Below, one piece after another: positions 19,537 to 30,672 of a DNA stretch of 64,000 nt. A model generated the notes under the pieces. It was not told the origin of the DNA. It worked only from the letters and a program-made list of their open reading frames with translations, and searched no databases. Made by a program: the position numbers and the translations under genes. How positions within the stretch are numbered: the first letter of the stretch is position 1; each line of letters begins with the position of its first letter. This DNA is from Candidatus Poribacteria bacterium (GTDB lineage Bacteria > Poribacteria > WGA-4E > WGA-3G): the NCBI GenBank assembly GCA_012267415.1, contig JAAXGN010000154.1, forward strand, positions 51,734-115,733. Direction: 5' to 3'.

Positions 19537-21059
19537 TTAGTTTTCCGCTACAGATATGCTTACCTTAAAAGCATTCGTGTTGCCTTTTTCATTCCTATAG
19601 TTGCATCCTGTGGCACCAAACTTAAAGATTTGCCCTTGTGCAAAACTATATTCTATTTGTGCAGCTTCCTCGGGTTCCAGCCATGCCCTGGCAAGTACCA
19701 TGTCTTTGGTCACAAATTCTGTTGTGGGGAGATCGTCATCATCATCAACCAAATAGAAGTATCCTTCTGCATCAGCTCTTCCAGTTTCTATTTGAATAGT
19801 TAACTTGCCACCTTTTTCAAATGCTGTTGTGTCAATGACAATCACGGTGTAATCAGCATAGCCAATAACAGGTGTTTTAAGAACATCTAAGACAATTTGT
19901 GAAGGTTCATCTCTGCTCAGGACAATATTACCTAATCCAGGTTCTTTACCTGCTAAGGCATTCATGAGAAATTTGTAATAATACTTCGGTCTATTAATCC
20001 CTCTTTCGAGTTTATGAACTTGTTGCTTACCCATTAGCTCAAATTCGGGTGAAATGACAAAACTATCTACAGGTGATCTTTTTTTGAACCGGTTTTCCAT
20101 CCCTTAATAATCGCTTGTGCTAATGGGTTTGTTGTGTCAAACGATTTTCCTTCCCTTTTATATCTATTGGCGATCGGTTCTTTTAGACTGTAAATTCGTC
20201 CTAAGTCAGCGTTGAATACCCATGTGTTAATGAAATATCCATTCAATAATTCTACGATGCTACTTTTTCCGAGGACACCTGCCCTCAACCCTTTTCCACT
20301 CGCTCAGCAGGCTTCATCGGTAAGCGGTCCATCTATTGAAACGGCATGGATAGGTTTCTGCTGTAAAGGAGCTAATGTCAGAGCTTCCTCCAACGACACC
20401 CAGTTAATCTGCATAGCATTGTAAAAACGTAGTATTAATGCACGTTCAGCATCTTCTTGACTGATAGATTCTGTATAGTCAATATTAGGAGGTCTTGTAC
20501 CAGCATTGAGTTCCATTTGAGGACAATACCCAATATCGGTGCCAACATCATCCCAGTTGACATCAAAGTTGAGTGCCCCTTGCGGGACGTACATCTGAAA
20601 ATATAGGACATTTTCGGTGATGCGGTTAATGATGAGATTCCCCGCAAACTGTGCCGGAGTGAACCAACCTTTTTCTAACCTGAATTCTGCATGAATGCGA
20701 AACACTATATCGGCGAAATTGTCGTTGTATGCCCGAAGACATGCCCACAAGCCGAGAGAATCCCCGTTATTAATGTGCATTTTCAAGTTTGGGTTCGGAT
20801 GTAGTTGACTTAATAGTTCAAGAACAGTGTCCTGTATCTCCCAACAATCTCCTACTGAGACAGGTTCCGAGGGTAGAAATGCTTTAAAAGTGGATGTAGG
20901 ATGCTGCTTTTCCGTTTCAGCAACTTTTAGGTTTGCTAATTCGTCCCATTCTTGATGGAAGTTGTATTGTGTGTATTCAATTGGTGCGATGTAACCATTG
21001 ACTGAGATTTCAGATTCACTGTCAAGATTGAGTGTAATTTTATCAGATAGAGTCTTCAA
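19537..21059 (-). CDS. putative selenoprotein copy D (CU thioredoxin-like), TGA at 20304-20306 plus apparent -1 frameshift at an A7 tract
   Basis: Pieces 20304-21059, 20067-20288 and 19537-20100 align with copies B and C; ...HAVSIDGPLTDEAC(U)ASGKGLRAGVLGKSSIVELLNGYFINTWV... Frame lost at 20079-20085 (TCAAAAAAAGATC); span is 3n+2 nt. Confidence 0.7.
20271..20286 (-). promoter_or_regulatory. putative bacterial SECIS-like hairpin, copy D
   Basis: RNA sense GAGGGCAGGTGTCCTC: 6-bp stem (one G.U), AGGT tetraloop, 17 nt after the TGA. Confidence 0.65.
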
Positions 21060-21177
21060 ATTAATTCTCCTCTACATGAATGTTATTCGCTTATACACAT
21101 TTTCGGATGCAGTTTGCTGACTATTGCGGGAGAAATAAAATGAGTCCTAAACACTGACACCGAGTGATCAGACACAA

Positions 21178-21873
21178 CTATGCTAATTCAGGGACGATGT
21201 TACACAATTCCGTGATTTCGTCAATAACGAGACCTTGCCAATTATCTACATCCGATCTATGTGGGTCATAGACGTCGGATAAATCAGCACGTTTCAAAAT
21301 TGGTCGCATTCCGACTGATGCAGCACCTGTCAATTCTTCGCTACTGCCATCACCTACATAGACGCATTCTTCTGGTTTCACATTCAGTCGTTTGCACGCT
21401 ATCTCGTAGATGCGGCGTGCAGGTTTTTTGAGCTGTTCCTCACAAGAAAAGATGGGAATATCAATATATTGTGCTAAATCGGATTGGGGAAAAAGCATCG
21501 GAACAGTGGAATTACAGTTAGTGATAAGTCCGAGAAGGAAACCACTGCGCTTAAGGCGATCTAATCCATCCAAATCCTCTGGTTCGGGAACGAGTGAATT
21601 CTTTGTAAATTCGTAATTTAGCGCAAGGGTCTTTTCAATTTGTGTCTTATTTACTTTAACATTTAAGCGACGACATATCTCTACGATGTTCTCTTCAGCA
21701 GAAAGATTCCCTAAAGATCTGTCTTTGATAGTTTCTACCTTTATCTGCCAGAATTTTGTATATGGCACATTAAGAATTTCTGCCATTTGCACTTGGACCT
21801 GGTCATAGGCTTGGCGACTAAAATTCCCCACTAATGTTCCATACAGGTCAAATATGATGGCTTTGAAAGGCAT
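21178..21873 (-). CDS. HAD family hydrolase
   Basis: IFDLYGTLVGNFS, GLITNCNST, KKPARRIYEIACKRLNVKPEECVYVGDGSSEELTGA. Confidence 0.85.
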   Translation of the reverse strand: MPFKAIIFDLYGTLVGNFSRQAYDQVQVQMAEILNVPYTKFWQIKVETIKDRSLGNLSAEENIVEICRRLNVKVNKTQIEKTLALNYEFTKNSLVPEPEDLDGLDRLKRSGFLLGLITNCNSTVPMLFPQSDLAQYIDIPIFSCEEQLKKPARRIYEIACKRLNVKPEECVYVGDGSSEELTGAASVGMRPILKRADLSDVYDPHRSDVDNWQGLVIDEITELCNIVPELA

Positions 21874-21977
21874 TTTCTCATCTCCAATAAATTCTCTGCT
21901 TATGTTTCCCTAACTATACTCTTTTTTGGATGAAGTTTGCCTTTATTGCCTAAAAGAAAAAAGTTCACAAGTTTTGT

Positions 21978-24900
21978 TCAAACTTCTATCACCCAATCCT
22001 TACACAATGCTTCAGCTTGCTCTAAAACAGTTTGGGCAGCTTTTGCTTGTTTATCAGGTGGATAACCGTATTTGCGGAGAATTCGTTTTACCGCTAATCT
22101 TATCTTGGCTCGGACGCTTTCTTTGATTGTCCAATCAATAGTCACACTCTTCCGAACGGTGTCTACGAGTTCAATTGCGATTGTTTTCAATGTTTCATCA
22201 CCGAGCACCTGAACCGCACTATCGTTGGTTTCAAGGGCATCATAGAATGCCAATTCTTCTTCCGACAATCCTAATTCTTCACCTCGGTCTTGTGCTTGAC
22301 GTATATCTTCCGCTATTCCAATAAGTTCTGCAATGACTTGTGATGCTTCAACTGTTCTATTCTGATATGAACGGATTGATCGTTCCAACATCTTTGAAAA
22401 TGAGCGACTTTGGACAACGTTTTTCTGTGAACGGGTTTTGATTTCTCCCCTGAGTAGTTTTTCCAAAAGTTCGACTGCCACGTTTTCATGGGTGAGGTCT
22501 TGTACTTCTGAAAGGAATTCATCTGAGAGAATAGAGACATCAGGTTTTTCCAGTCCAGCAGCGGAGAAGATATCAACTACACCTTCAGGCACAACTGCTT
22601 TGGAAACCAATTGCTTAATTGCTTGGTCTGCGGCATCCAACTGTGCTTCTTCTGTAGCTGATGGCTTAGCCAATACTTTTCTTACTGTCTGAAAAAAGGA
22701 GACATCGTCGCGTATTTCGGCTGTTTTTTCATGTGGAACGGCAAGAGCATAAGCTTTGGTTAGTGCGGATACATTCTCCAGCAGACGCTCTTTCCCATTC
22801 TTCTGTTGCAGAATATGCTCTTGTGCTGCGGGTAGCAATCTGAGTCGATCCGATGCGTTCCCTGTAGTCCACACCGACCAGTCGAACCCATGAAACAAAT
22901 TACAGCAAATTTCATGCTTTTCCAGCATTACCGCAACTGCTTCGTTTTTGTCAAGGGTAATCTTCCCTTTCCCACGACTTTTGGTGTAATTGCTTAATGC
23001 TTGTTTCAGATGGTAGGCAAGTCCGATGTAGTCTACAATCAGACCACCCGGTTTATCGCCATACACACGATTAACGCGAGCAATTGCCTGCATCAGTCCA
23101 TGTCCACGCATCGGTTTGTCTACATACATCGTATGAAGACTTGGCGCGTCAAAACCGGTTAGCCACATATCGCGGACAATGACAAGTTTCAACGGATCAT
23201 CAGGTTTCTTAAATCGAGTTGCCAACCCCTCTCGTCGTGTTTTGTTGCGGATATGCGGCTGCCATGATACGTCATCAGAAGCGGATCCTGTCATGACGAC
23301 TTTTATTTCGCCTTCCTTGTCATTATCGTTGTGCCACTCTGGATGACGTTGAATAATAGCATTGTAGATGTCAACGCATATACGGCGGCTCATACAGACA
23401 ATCATTCCTTTGCCATCAATTGTCTCTAACCGTTCTTTAAAGTGTTTAATTATGTCATCTGCAATGAGGCCTAAACGTTTTTCTGTTCCCACCAACGCCT
23501 CAAGTTTTGCCCATTTGGTTTTGAGTTTTTCCTTTTGTGTTACCTCTTCGGTTTCGGTTAGTTCCTCAAATTCTGGGTCAATGTTAGGTCTTTCGTCTTC
23601 GTCAAGTTCAATTTTTGCAAGGCGACTCTCGTAATAAATTGGAACGGTTGCACCATCATCAACCGCTTGTTGGATATCGTAGATGCTTATGTAGTTTCCG
23701 AAGACAACAACGGTATTCCGATCACTGCGTTCAATAGGTGTACCGGTAAAACCGATAAAGGACGCATTTGGAAGTCCATCGCGTATGTGCGCAGCAAATC
23801 CATCAATAAAGCCGTATTGACTACGGTGTGCTTCGTCAGCAATTACTACGATATTCCGTCGGTCAGACAGTTGTGGGAAGCGGGTCTCCTCACCTTCTGG
23901 GAAAAACTTTTGAACCGTAGTAAAGACAACGCCTCCAGCGGCAATATTCAGAAGTTCGCGTAAGTGTTGCCTATTTTTTGCTTGTTCTGGTGTTTGCCGT
24001 AGAAGTTGGTAGCAGCGAGCGAATGTGCCAAAGAGTTGGTCATCTAAGTCGTTTGTGTCAGTGATAACAACAAGTGTTGGGTTTTCCATGTGTGGGTGTT
24101 GAACAATGCTGCCCGCGTAAAAAGCCATCGTCAAACTTTTGCCAGAACCTTGTGTATGCCAAACGACTCCACACTGTTGATCACCTTCGGAAGATGACGC
24201 TTTTAGTGTTGCGTTGACAGCTGTTTGGACGGCATGGAATTGGTGATAACCGGCGATCTTTTTGGCGATTGCTCCGCTCTCAGTTTCTTCAAAGACGATA
24301 AAGTGTTTCAGATAAGGCAAAAAACGACTTTTTTCAAAGATACCTTTAATCAATGTTTCTAACTCTAATTCAGTGGATGGTGCTTCGCCTTCTCCCTCAA
24401 TTGTTCGCCACGGCAGAAACCACTCTGTGTCGGCAGTTAATGACCCGATGCGCGCCTCTAAGCCATCTGAGATAACGACTGCTTCGTTGTAGGTGAACAG
24501 TGCCGAAATTTCCTGTTTGTAAGTTTGTATCTGGCGAAATGCCGTTAGGGTAGTGGCTTTCTCGTCAGCAGGGTTTTTGAGTTCTATAACGGCTAAGGGG
24601 AGTCCGTTGATAAACAACACAACGTCTGGACGACATTCGCTTGTTCCGACTACTGTGAATTGGTTAACTGCAAGCCAATCGTTGTTTTCTGGGATATCAA
24701 AGTCGATCAATTGCACGCGATCACCGCGTATCGTTCTGTCTGTTTGTCTATATTCTACCTCTATACCGTCGATTAGCATTAGATGAAATGCGCGGTTATT
24801 CTGCACCAAAGCGGGAGAATCTGGATTAAGGATTTTACGGATGGCTTCTTGCTGTGCCTCGGCAGGTATGTTTGGATTTAAGCGAGCAACGGCATCTCGT

Positions 24901-25058
24901 AATCGGTTTGTCAGAACGACTTCTTTGTAATTGGAACGTTCAGCATTCGGGTTGTCTGGTGCAATGTCGGGACCGTGTGACACAGTATAACCCAAGTCAG
25001 TAAACCATTCAAGTGTCGCTTCTTCAATGTCTGATTCGTAGATTTTGTTGAGATGCAT
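21978..25058 (-). CDS. hsdR: type I restriction endonuclease subunit R
   Basis: 1026 aa; [20 protein letters not shown] nuclease motif, [15 protein letters not shown] Walker [18 protein letters not shown]. Confidence 0.95.
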   Translation of the reverse strand: MHLNKIYESDIEEATLEWFTDLGYTVSHGPDIAPDNPNAERSNYKEVVLTNRLRDAVARLNPNIPAEAQQEAIRKILNPDSPALVQNNRAFHLMLIDGIEVEYRQTDRTIRGDRVQLIDFDIPENNDWLAVNQFTVVGTSECRPDVVLFINGLPLAVIELKNPADEKATTLTAFRQIQTYKQEISALFTYNEAVVISDGLEARIGSLTADTEWFLPWRTIEGEGEAPSTELELETLIKGIFEKSRFLPYLKHFIVFEETESGAIAKKIAGYHQFHAVQTAVNATLKASSSEGDQQCGVVWHTQGSGKSLTMAFYAGSIVQHPHMENPTLVVITDTNDLDDQLFGTFARCYQLLRQTPEQAKNRQHLRELLNIAAGGVVFTTVQKFFPEGEETRFPQLSDRRNIVVIADEAHRSQYGFIDGFAAHIRDGLPNASFIGFTGTPIERSDRNTVVVFGNYISIYDIQQAVDDGATVPIYYESRLAKIELDEDERPNIDPEFEELTETEEVTQKEKLKTKWAKLEALVGTEKRLGLIADDIIKHFKERLETIDGKGMIVCMSRRICVDIYNAIIQRHPEWHNDNDKEGEIKVVMTGSASDDVSWQPHIRNKTRREGLATRFKKPDDPLKLVIVRDMWLTGFDAPSLHTMYVDKPMRGHGLMQAIARVNRVYGDKPGGLIVDYIGLAYHLKQALSNYTKSRGKGKITLDKNEAVAVMLEKHEICCNLFHGFDWSVWTTGNASDRLRLLPAAQEHILQQKNGKERLLENVSALTKAYALAVPHEKTAEIRDDVSFFQTVRKVLAKPSATEEAQLDAADQAIKQLVSKAVVPEGVVDIFSAAGLEKPDVSILSDEFLSEVQDLTHENVAVELLEKLLRGEIKTRSQKNVVQSRSFSKMLERSIRSYQNRTVEASQVIAELIGIAEDIRQAQDRGEELGLSEEELAFYDALETNDSAVQVLGDETLKTIAIELVDTVRKSVTIDWTIKESVRAKIRLAVKRILRKYGYPPDKQAKAAQTVLEQAEALCKDWVIEV

Positions 25059-25249
25059 GTTATTGCCTTAAATCGAGTTACAACTCACCTTAAGTTTTTA
25101 ATAAAAATCGCACCAATTCATCACGGTCATCGTATGGAAGTTCTGGTGAACGCTCAAGACCAAGTTCTAGTGCTTGCAGCCTAGTCTCAGTAGGATGTCT
25201 ACCTTGGACAACAGAAGGGATTGTTTCGAAGGTTCTAACGGACTAGAGT

Positions 25250-26779
25250 CTAAAGTTGCACCATCTGGAAAAAGTCTTGATGACGATCAACATTCTTATA
25301 TATGTTTCGCATACTACCCCTAACATCTAATGATCTTCTATAGACATCTTCCAACCAATATTCACTTGAGGTAACCCAACGACTCCATAAGTTTTGCATT
25401 TGTTCATGTGTCACATTTGACATTGTCCATAGTGCCGTGACTGCATCTGGATTCCGAAGTAAAATGGTCTGTGCACGTTCAAATATATCTTGGTTTTCAG
25501 ACAGAAAAGTCAGCGGAACCTTAAAACGAAATAATCCTCTTGCAGAATGCTTTTCGTTTAATTTTTCTGATCGGTTTGTATTGATTAGTACACCTAATTC
25601 GTAGATATTCAGAGCCATGTAATATGCAACCAACAAAGATCTATATTCCGTTTTACCTTCAAATACAGTAGATAACCACTCCAATCCTTCCCTATCACAA
25701 GCATTGACTAAATAGTTCCAACTTTCTACATAATTGGGACCAAGTGATCTGGTCCATGCTACAAGTTCACCCATTTCCCAAACCTGTATTACTTTTTTGC
25801 TATTATACCTATCAGTAATTCTAACTCGGGCAAGCCCGAGAGAACTTTCTATTTGATTTGTGCTTAAACCGGTACACCCGTGCAGACTGTGGTAGACATA
25901 TCCTAAAGCATAGGAAAGGCGTATCCTGCCTCTGTTTCCATGGGAATTCCAATCTATAATATTTATCAGGTCGTAAAGAAAAGATTTTTGCTTCTTGAAC
26001 TGCTCTCTACCAGATTCAACCCCAGCGAGTGCTACAACCATTAGAGGTGCAACGATATCGACCGCTTTGTCCAGAACCTGAATCAATTGTTCTTTGCCTT
26101 TCGGTTCTTTTCCATCTAGTTTATCTTCCCGCCATTGCACCAAATTTTTGAATACCCTTGGTCTAATTTCTTTGACAAGTTTTCTCCATCCGAGTGCATC
26201 GCCTGCACGTGCTAGCTTAGTCGCTATCTTGTATGCCTCGGATGCAGATTTAACCTCCTCAGGTATTTCAATTAGTTGTGTGTCCGATTCAATAGAAGGG
26301 AACGGGTTTTTACCTAAAGAAGGTTTCTCCATAATTGGCGTTTGATGGATATCACGAATTAACTTTTCGCTCTCCGCGTCAAATTGACTGTCATTACTAA
26401 AGTCAGCATAAACCCGCGTTCCTAAAAATGTTGGTGTTTTTTCTTTTTCTGATGTCTGACGGATGATAGGAATAAATTTGTCTGTCCCTAAATTCTGAAC
26501 AAGTTCCGCGTTTACAATCATGCGTTCATAGCCAACGCCACCCTCATTTGCGTTTGCTTTGCTTAAGTATTTGTCTGTGCATATAACCAGTACCCTATCA
26601 GCGTTCACAATGCCACGTTCCATGAATCGTGTTATATCATCTCCGAGTCCAAGGTCCCACTGGTCAAGCATTGCATCAATTCCGTTGTGCCGAAGTTTCG
26701 CGGCGAGTTCGGATACCCACCGTTTATGTTCTGGCGAATCGTGTGAGTATGAAATGAATACTTTAGGATTTTCTGTCAT
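25250..26779 (-). CDS. N-terminal TIR/SEFIR domain protein in the hsd operon
   Basis: KVFISYSHDSPEHKRWVSELAAKLRHNGIDAMLDQWDLGLGDDITRFMERGIVNADRVLVICTDKYLSKAN... matches SEFIR/TIR pattern. Confidence 0.85.
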   Translation of the reverse strand: MTENPKVFISYSHDSPEHKRWVSELAAKLRHNGIDAMLDQWDLGLGDDITRFMERGIVNADRVLVICTDKYLSKANANEGGVGYERMIVNAELVQNLGTDKFIPIIRQTSEKEKTPTFLGTRVYADFSNDSQFDAESEKLIRDIHQTPIMEKPSLGKNPFPSIESDTQLIEIPEEVKSASEAYKIATKLARAGDALGWRKLVKEIRPRVFKNLVQWREDKLDGKEPKGKEQLIQVLDKAVDIVAPLMVVALAGVESGREQFKKQKSFLYDLINIIDWNSHGNRGRIRLSYALGYVYHSLHGCTGLSTNQIESSLGLARVRITDRYNSKKVIQVWEMGELVAWTRSLGPNYVESWNYLVNACDREGLEWLSTVFEGKTEYRSLLVAYYMALNIYELGVLINTNRSEKLNEKHSARGLFRFKVPLTFLSENQDIFERAQTILLRNPDAVTALWTMSNVTHEQMQNLWSRWVTSSEYWLEDVYRRSLDVRGSMRNIYKNVDRHQDFFQMVQL

Positions 26780-28388
26780 CTTCTACCTCCAATATCTCAA
26801 CTGCATCGTCAACGCGAATTTCACCGGACAATAGTTTTGGTAATATCTTATCTCTGATTTGGGAAAGGGTGTGAGATTGATGGATATTCTCGATTATCTG
26901 TTTGATGATTAGTCGTATGAATTCTGTATATTTTTGGGCAATTTCGACTTTAGGTAGTACAATCTCGTACATTGACATATCATTCCAATTTGTTCGTGGT
27001 AATGTTGTCCCTTTAGCGCAGGCCGTGGTATAAGCAACAAAATTGTCACTGGATACAAGACTTAAAACAATACCGAACCACTCCGAATCAATTGGCTGAA
27101 TTACTAAAATGTCAGTCGAGCAAATCCCGTCAATAGGTGCAACACCAACCTTATGGAAATGAGGATTAAGTTTTCCAAAAAGGATTTCACCTTTTCTGAA
27201 ACGATACTTATTACTTACGATATCAGCATCTATTGCCATTGAGGAAAGAGCGATATTTCGTCTCGGCATATGTTCTAATCCAAGAAAGCAGTCGTTGGAT
27301 TCAATTTCACTTGCTTTTACACTCCTCCGAACATTTTTCACAATCTCGTCAAGTGTTCCAACTTTCCACCCTTTCGGAATTTTTCCCAGTGGAGAATCTT
27401 GGAATGCGGATGGAAATAAGGCAGCAGTTTCAGCATCCATACATGCAGGTGTGCGTCCTTCCATCTTTGCTTTTACGGGGTCAAAGTCTACAAACCACGA
27501 CTTGAAAATTACCCGTGCTGTTGCTTCCAAGGTTTCATTCATCTGTCGGTTGAGTTCTATTTTGTCGTCAAGTGTACCGAGTATGTTCGCGATGTGGCGT
27601 TGTTCAGGTAAAGGTGGCAAAGGAATTTTGTATTTAGACACCCATTCCCATTTTGCTCGTGGTAACGTTGTGCCTTCAGCTCCAGTGTTGGCAAAGTCAA
27701 CAAAAGACTGGGATGCCATAGAATAGTAGAGGAAGCCTTGATCAATTCCCTCTTTAGCACGCGTAACCCAAATATCTGTGGAACAAATTCCATCAAAAGG
27801 CACTCGAACAACTTTACGAAAATAACAATTCAATTTACCGAAAAGGATATCACCTCGTTTAAAACGAGACTTTGTGCTCGTAACATCGCTTGCAACACCT
27901 TGTCCTATAAGGGACAACTTATTTGCTCCGATATGCTTAAGCCCTACGTAGGGAGTATTACCTAAATCAGATGGTGAAACGGAATCGCGTATCAACGTCG
28001 CACAGTTACCGAAAGTCTTTAGTCGCCACTCATTTCCTGTACTCCATTTTCCATAAATATCTGTAGTACTGGCATTTTGCTTAACAGGTTGTGCTTTTTG
28101 TATCACCTCGTATTTTTCCAAAATCCCTTGACGGAATCCTTCCGATATTGATTGCCAATCTAAGACATCAACCCGAAACGGTAGATTGGATTCCTCAAAC
28201 GCCTCTGCCAATTGACCTTTTTGTTTCAAGTTTAAGGGCTTACTGCCGACAACAACAAGATCAAGATCAGAATAATCTTTCGCTGTCCACTTTACGCGCG
28301 ATCCGAAGGCACGGACTTCGCATCCGGGGATATATTCCGCCAATATATGCTGAACCGTTTGAAGATGTCTGGGATTGAGGTCAATCAT
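26763..28388 (-). CDS. hsdS: MNT-type nucleotidyltransferase domain fused to type I restriction specificity subunit HsdS
   Basis: N-terminus EVRAFGSRVKWTAKDYSDLDLVVVGSK (GSR...SDLDL); then two HsdS target-recognition repeats with LPPLPEQRHIANILGTLDDKIELNRQMNETLEA. Confidence 0.88.
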   Translation of the reverse strand: MIDLNPRHLQTVQHILAEYIPGCEVRAFGSRVKWTAKDYSDLDLVVVGSKPLNLKQKGQLAEAFEESNLPFRVDVLDWQSISEGFRQGILEKYEVIQKAQPVKQNASTTDIYGKWSTGNEWRLKTFGNCATLIRDSVSPSDLGNTPYVGLKHIGANKLSLIGQGVASDVTSTKSRFKRGDILFGKLNCYFRKVVRVPFDGICSTDIWVTRAKEGIDQGFLYYSMASQSFVDFANTGAEGTTLPRAKWEWVSKYKIPLPPLPEQRHIANILGTLDDKIELNRQMNETLEATARVIFKSWFVDFDPVKAKMEGRTPACMDAETAALFPSAFQDSPLGKIPKGWKVGTLDEIVKNVRRSVKASEIESNDCFLGLEHMPRRNIALSSMAIDADIVSNKYRFRKGEILFGKLNPHFHKVGVAPIDGICSTDILVIQPIDSEWFGIVLSLVSSDNFVAYTTACAKGTTLPRTNWNDMSMYEIVLPKVEIAQKYTEFIRLIIKQIIENIHQSHTLSQIRDKILPKLLSGEIRVDDAVEILEVEDDRKS

Positions 28389-28794
28389 TATGTCCCTCCA
28401 ATATTCTTAGAAGTCGTTTGGCATCATGGACAAACTCAGTAGCATCTTCAAAGACACTTTGGGCAGTATCTTCATCGTAAGTGTGAGAAGTCAGGTTATG
28501 CGATTCGTGATACTCCATCCAACGATCTACATCGGTGATGATTAGACTTTCTGCTGCCCGACGGAACAGTTCGCGACGACTGCGAACATTAACATAGACA
28601 GTGCCAACATTTTCTTCAAGCCACCGCTCCATCATTTTCCAGGACTGCTCGTAGACCACCTCAAAATTTTGAATAACTCCAGCACGAAGTGCTTCCTGTA
28701 GATCCTCATCAGAAGCATCAAACCTATTTACAGTTTTGATAACACGTTCCAGAGCCTCTATAGATTTTCTCAAGCTATCCAATTGTAAACTCAT
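28381..28794 (-). CDS. HEPN-like nucleotidyltransferase substrate-binding (HI0074/HepT-type) protein
   Basis: Alpha-helical 137 aa; [19 protein letters not shown] and ...[18 protein letters not shown]; overlaps the MNT-HsdS start. Confidence 0.75.
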   Translation of the reverse strand: MSLQLDSLRKSIEALERVIKTVNRFDASDEDLQEALRAGVIQNFEVVYEQSWKMMERWLEENVGTVYVNVRSRRELFRRAAESLIITDVDRWMEYHESHNLTSHTYDEDTAQSVFEDATEFVHDAKRLLRILEGHND

Positions 28795-30395
28795 TGTTCA
28801 CCCCTATAATCTAACGTTTCTAAATTCTTCTTGATGACAGCACCAAGTCGTTCGGATTCTGCAAGTTGTTCATAGAGCTTTTCAAAAAGTTCCGTTATCT
28901 GTTTTTCAAAGGGAATTTCGTCATCTTCAACGTCTGCAATACCGACATATCGCCCTGGTGTTAGTACACAGTCGTATTCCTGAATCTCATCAAGTGTGGC
29001 ACTTTTGCAGAATCCTGGAACGTCTGCATATTCACCAGATTTTTCATCACCGCGCCATGCGTGGTAAGTTTCAGCAATACGTGCTAATTCTTTTTGCGTG
29101 AGCTCACGATGCACACGGTCAATCATCTTGCCTAACCTGCGAGCGTCTATAAAAAGTGTTTCACCCGTGCGTTTCCGAAAACGGTGGTTTTCCTTGTTTC
29201 TCACAATAAACCAGAGACAAACCGGAATTGATGTGGAATAGAAGAGCTGCCCAGGCAGTGCTACCATGCAATCCACTAAGTCTGCTTCAACAATGTTTTT
29301 GCGAATTTCGCCTTCGGTTACGGTATTGCTACTCATTGAACCGTTTGCCAACACAAATCCAGCGACTCCGTTTGGCGCGAGGTGATAGATAAAGTGTTGG
29401 ACCCAAGCAAAGTTGGCGTTGCCGGGAGGTGGTGTGCCGTAAACCCAACGTTTATCTTCACGCAATCGTTCACCGCCCCAGTCGTTACTGTTGAAAGGTG
29501 GATTGGCGAGGATGTAATCGGCTTTCAGGTCTGGGTGTTGATCATCATGGAAGCTGTCGGCGTATTCCTGTCCGAGATTTGCCTCAATCCCGCGAATTGC
29601 GAGGTTCATCAGTGCCAATCGCCGCGTGGTTCGATTGGACTCCTGCCCATAGATAGAGATGTCGTCGCGCTGTCCGCCGTGTGCTTCAACGAATTCCTCA
29701 CTTTGGACAAACATGCCACCTGAGCCGCAGCACGGGTCGTAAATCCTTCCTTGATAAGGTGCAAGCATTTCAACAAGGAGCTGCACAACACAGCGAGGCG
29801 TGTAAAACTGACCGCCTCTTTTACCTTCGGCACTGGCAAACCGTGCAAGGAAGTATTCATAGACTCTACCCAAAATATCCTTTGAGCGATTCTCCTCATC
29901 ACCCAAACCGATAGTTCCGATGAGATCGATGAGTTCACCGAGTCGATGCTTGTCAAGTCCTGGGCGTGCATAGTCTTTGGGCAGAACACCTTTGAGTCGC
30001 GGGTTTTCCTCTTCAATGGCATGCATCGCATCATCAATGCGTTTTCCAATTTCAGGTTGCTTGGCGTTTGCCTGTAAATATGACCAACGCGCTTCCTTTG
30101 GTACATAAAAGATGTTTTCAGCTAAGTATTCATCTCTATCCTCTGCCCATGTGGAACGGTCTAATTCCTCTTTAATATAGAGTTTACTCTTAGGATTGGC
30201 AAATTCTTGCAGCAGAAAATTGTATTTTTCTTCAAAAGAGTCTGAGATATATTTGAGGAAAATCAACCCTAACACGACATGCTTGTATTCAGCAGCATCC
30301 ATGTTGTTACGAAGTTTGTCTGCTGCCTGGTATAGGGTCGCTTCAAAACCGAGTGTTGCTCCGTTGTTATTTGTGCTTGATTTCTTTTTTGACAT
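28791..30395 (-). CDS. hsdM: type I restriction modification DNA methyltransferase
   Basis: [58 protein letters not shown]. Confidence 0.95.
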   Translation of the reverse strand: MSKKKSSTNNNGATLGFEATLYQAADKLRNNMDAAEYKHVVLGLIFLKYISDSFEEKYNFLLQEFANPKSKLYIKEELDRSTWAEDRDEYLAENIFYVPKEARWSYLQANAKQPEIGKRIDDAMHAIEEENPRLKGVLPKDYARPGLDKHRLGELIDLIGTIGLGDEENRSKDILGRVYEYFLARFASAEGKRGGQFYTPRCVVQLLVEMLAPYQGRIYDPCCGSGGMFVQSEEFVEAHGGQRDDISIYGQESNRTTRRLALMNLAIRGIEANLGQEYADSFHDDQHPDLKADYILANPPFNSNDWGGERLREDKRWVYGTPPPGNANFAWVQHFIYHLAPNGVAGFVLANGSMSSNTVTEGEIRKNIVEADLVDCMVALPGQLFYSTSIPVCLWFIVRNKENHRFRKRTGETLFIDARRLGKMIDRVHRELTQKELARIAETYHAWRGDEKSGEYADVPGFCKSATLDEIQEYDCVLTPGRYVGIADVEDDEIPFEKQITELFEKLYEQLAESERLGAVIKKNLETLDYRGEQ

Positions 30396-30552
30396 AACTT
30401 TCTAATCAGAGGTGTCTCCTAAATTGGATATTATTGAACAAGTGGTTACCATTATACTACATTAATAGCAGGTATTCAACATCCAGTAGAAAGTTGGGTG
30501 TGTAAATTTTTTGTTGAAACACATGAGTAAAGGGAGAAATAAGGTTTCTGTA

Positions 30553-30670
30553 AAATGCCAAGCCCCAGAGGGGCGAAAGGTGTATAGAAAACGTTGACAT
30601 TACCATAGTAAGCCCCAGAGGGGCGAAAGGTATATCAGGTTAGGGAATTAGATACACACGTTCTGTTTTT
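30553..30670. repeat. intergenic repeat with two AAGCCCCAGAGGGGCGAAAGG units, related copy at 63553-63670
   Basis: Both regions share AGAAAACGTTG..ATTACCA and GTTAGGGAAT....ATACACGTTCT. Confidence 0.6.
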
Positions 30671-30672
30671 TC

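Noticed and set aside
9800-21059. Genome-wide UGA reassignment (to Trp or Gly) to explain the in-frame TGAs
   Set aside because: TGA ends several ordinary full-length genes here (TAXI protein, ornithine cyclodeaminase, hsdR, copies B and C), and long ORFs do not contain scattered TGAs.
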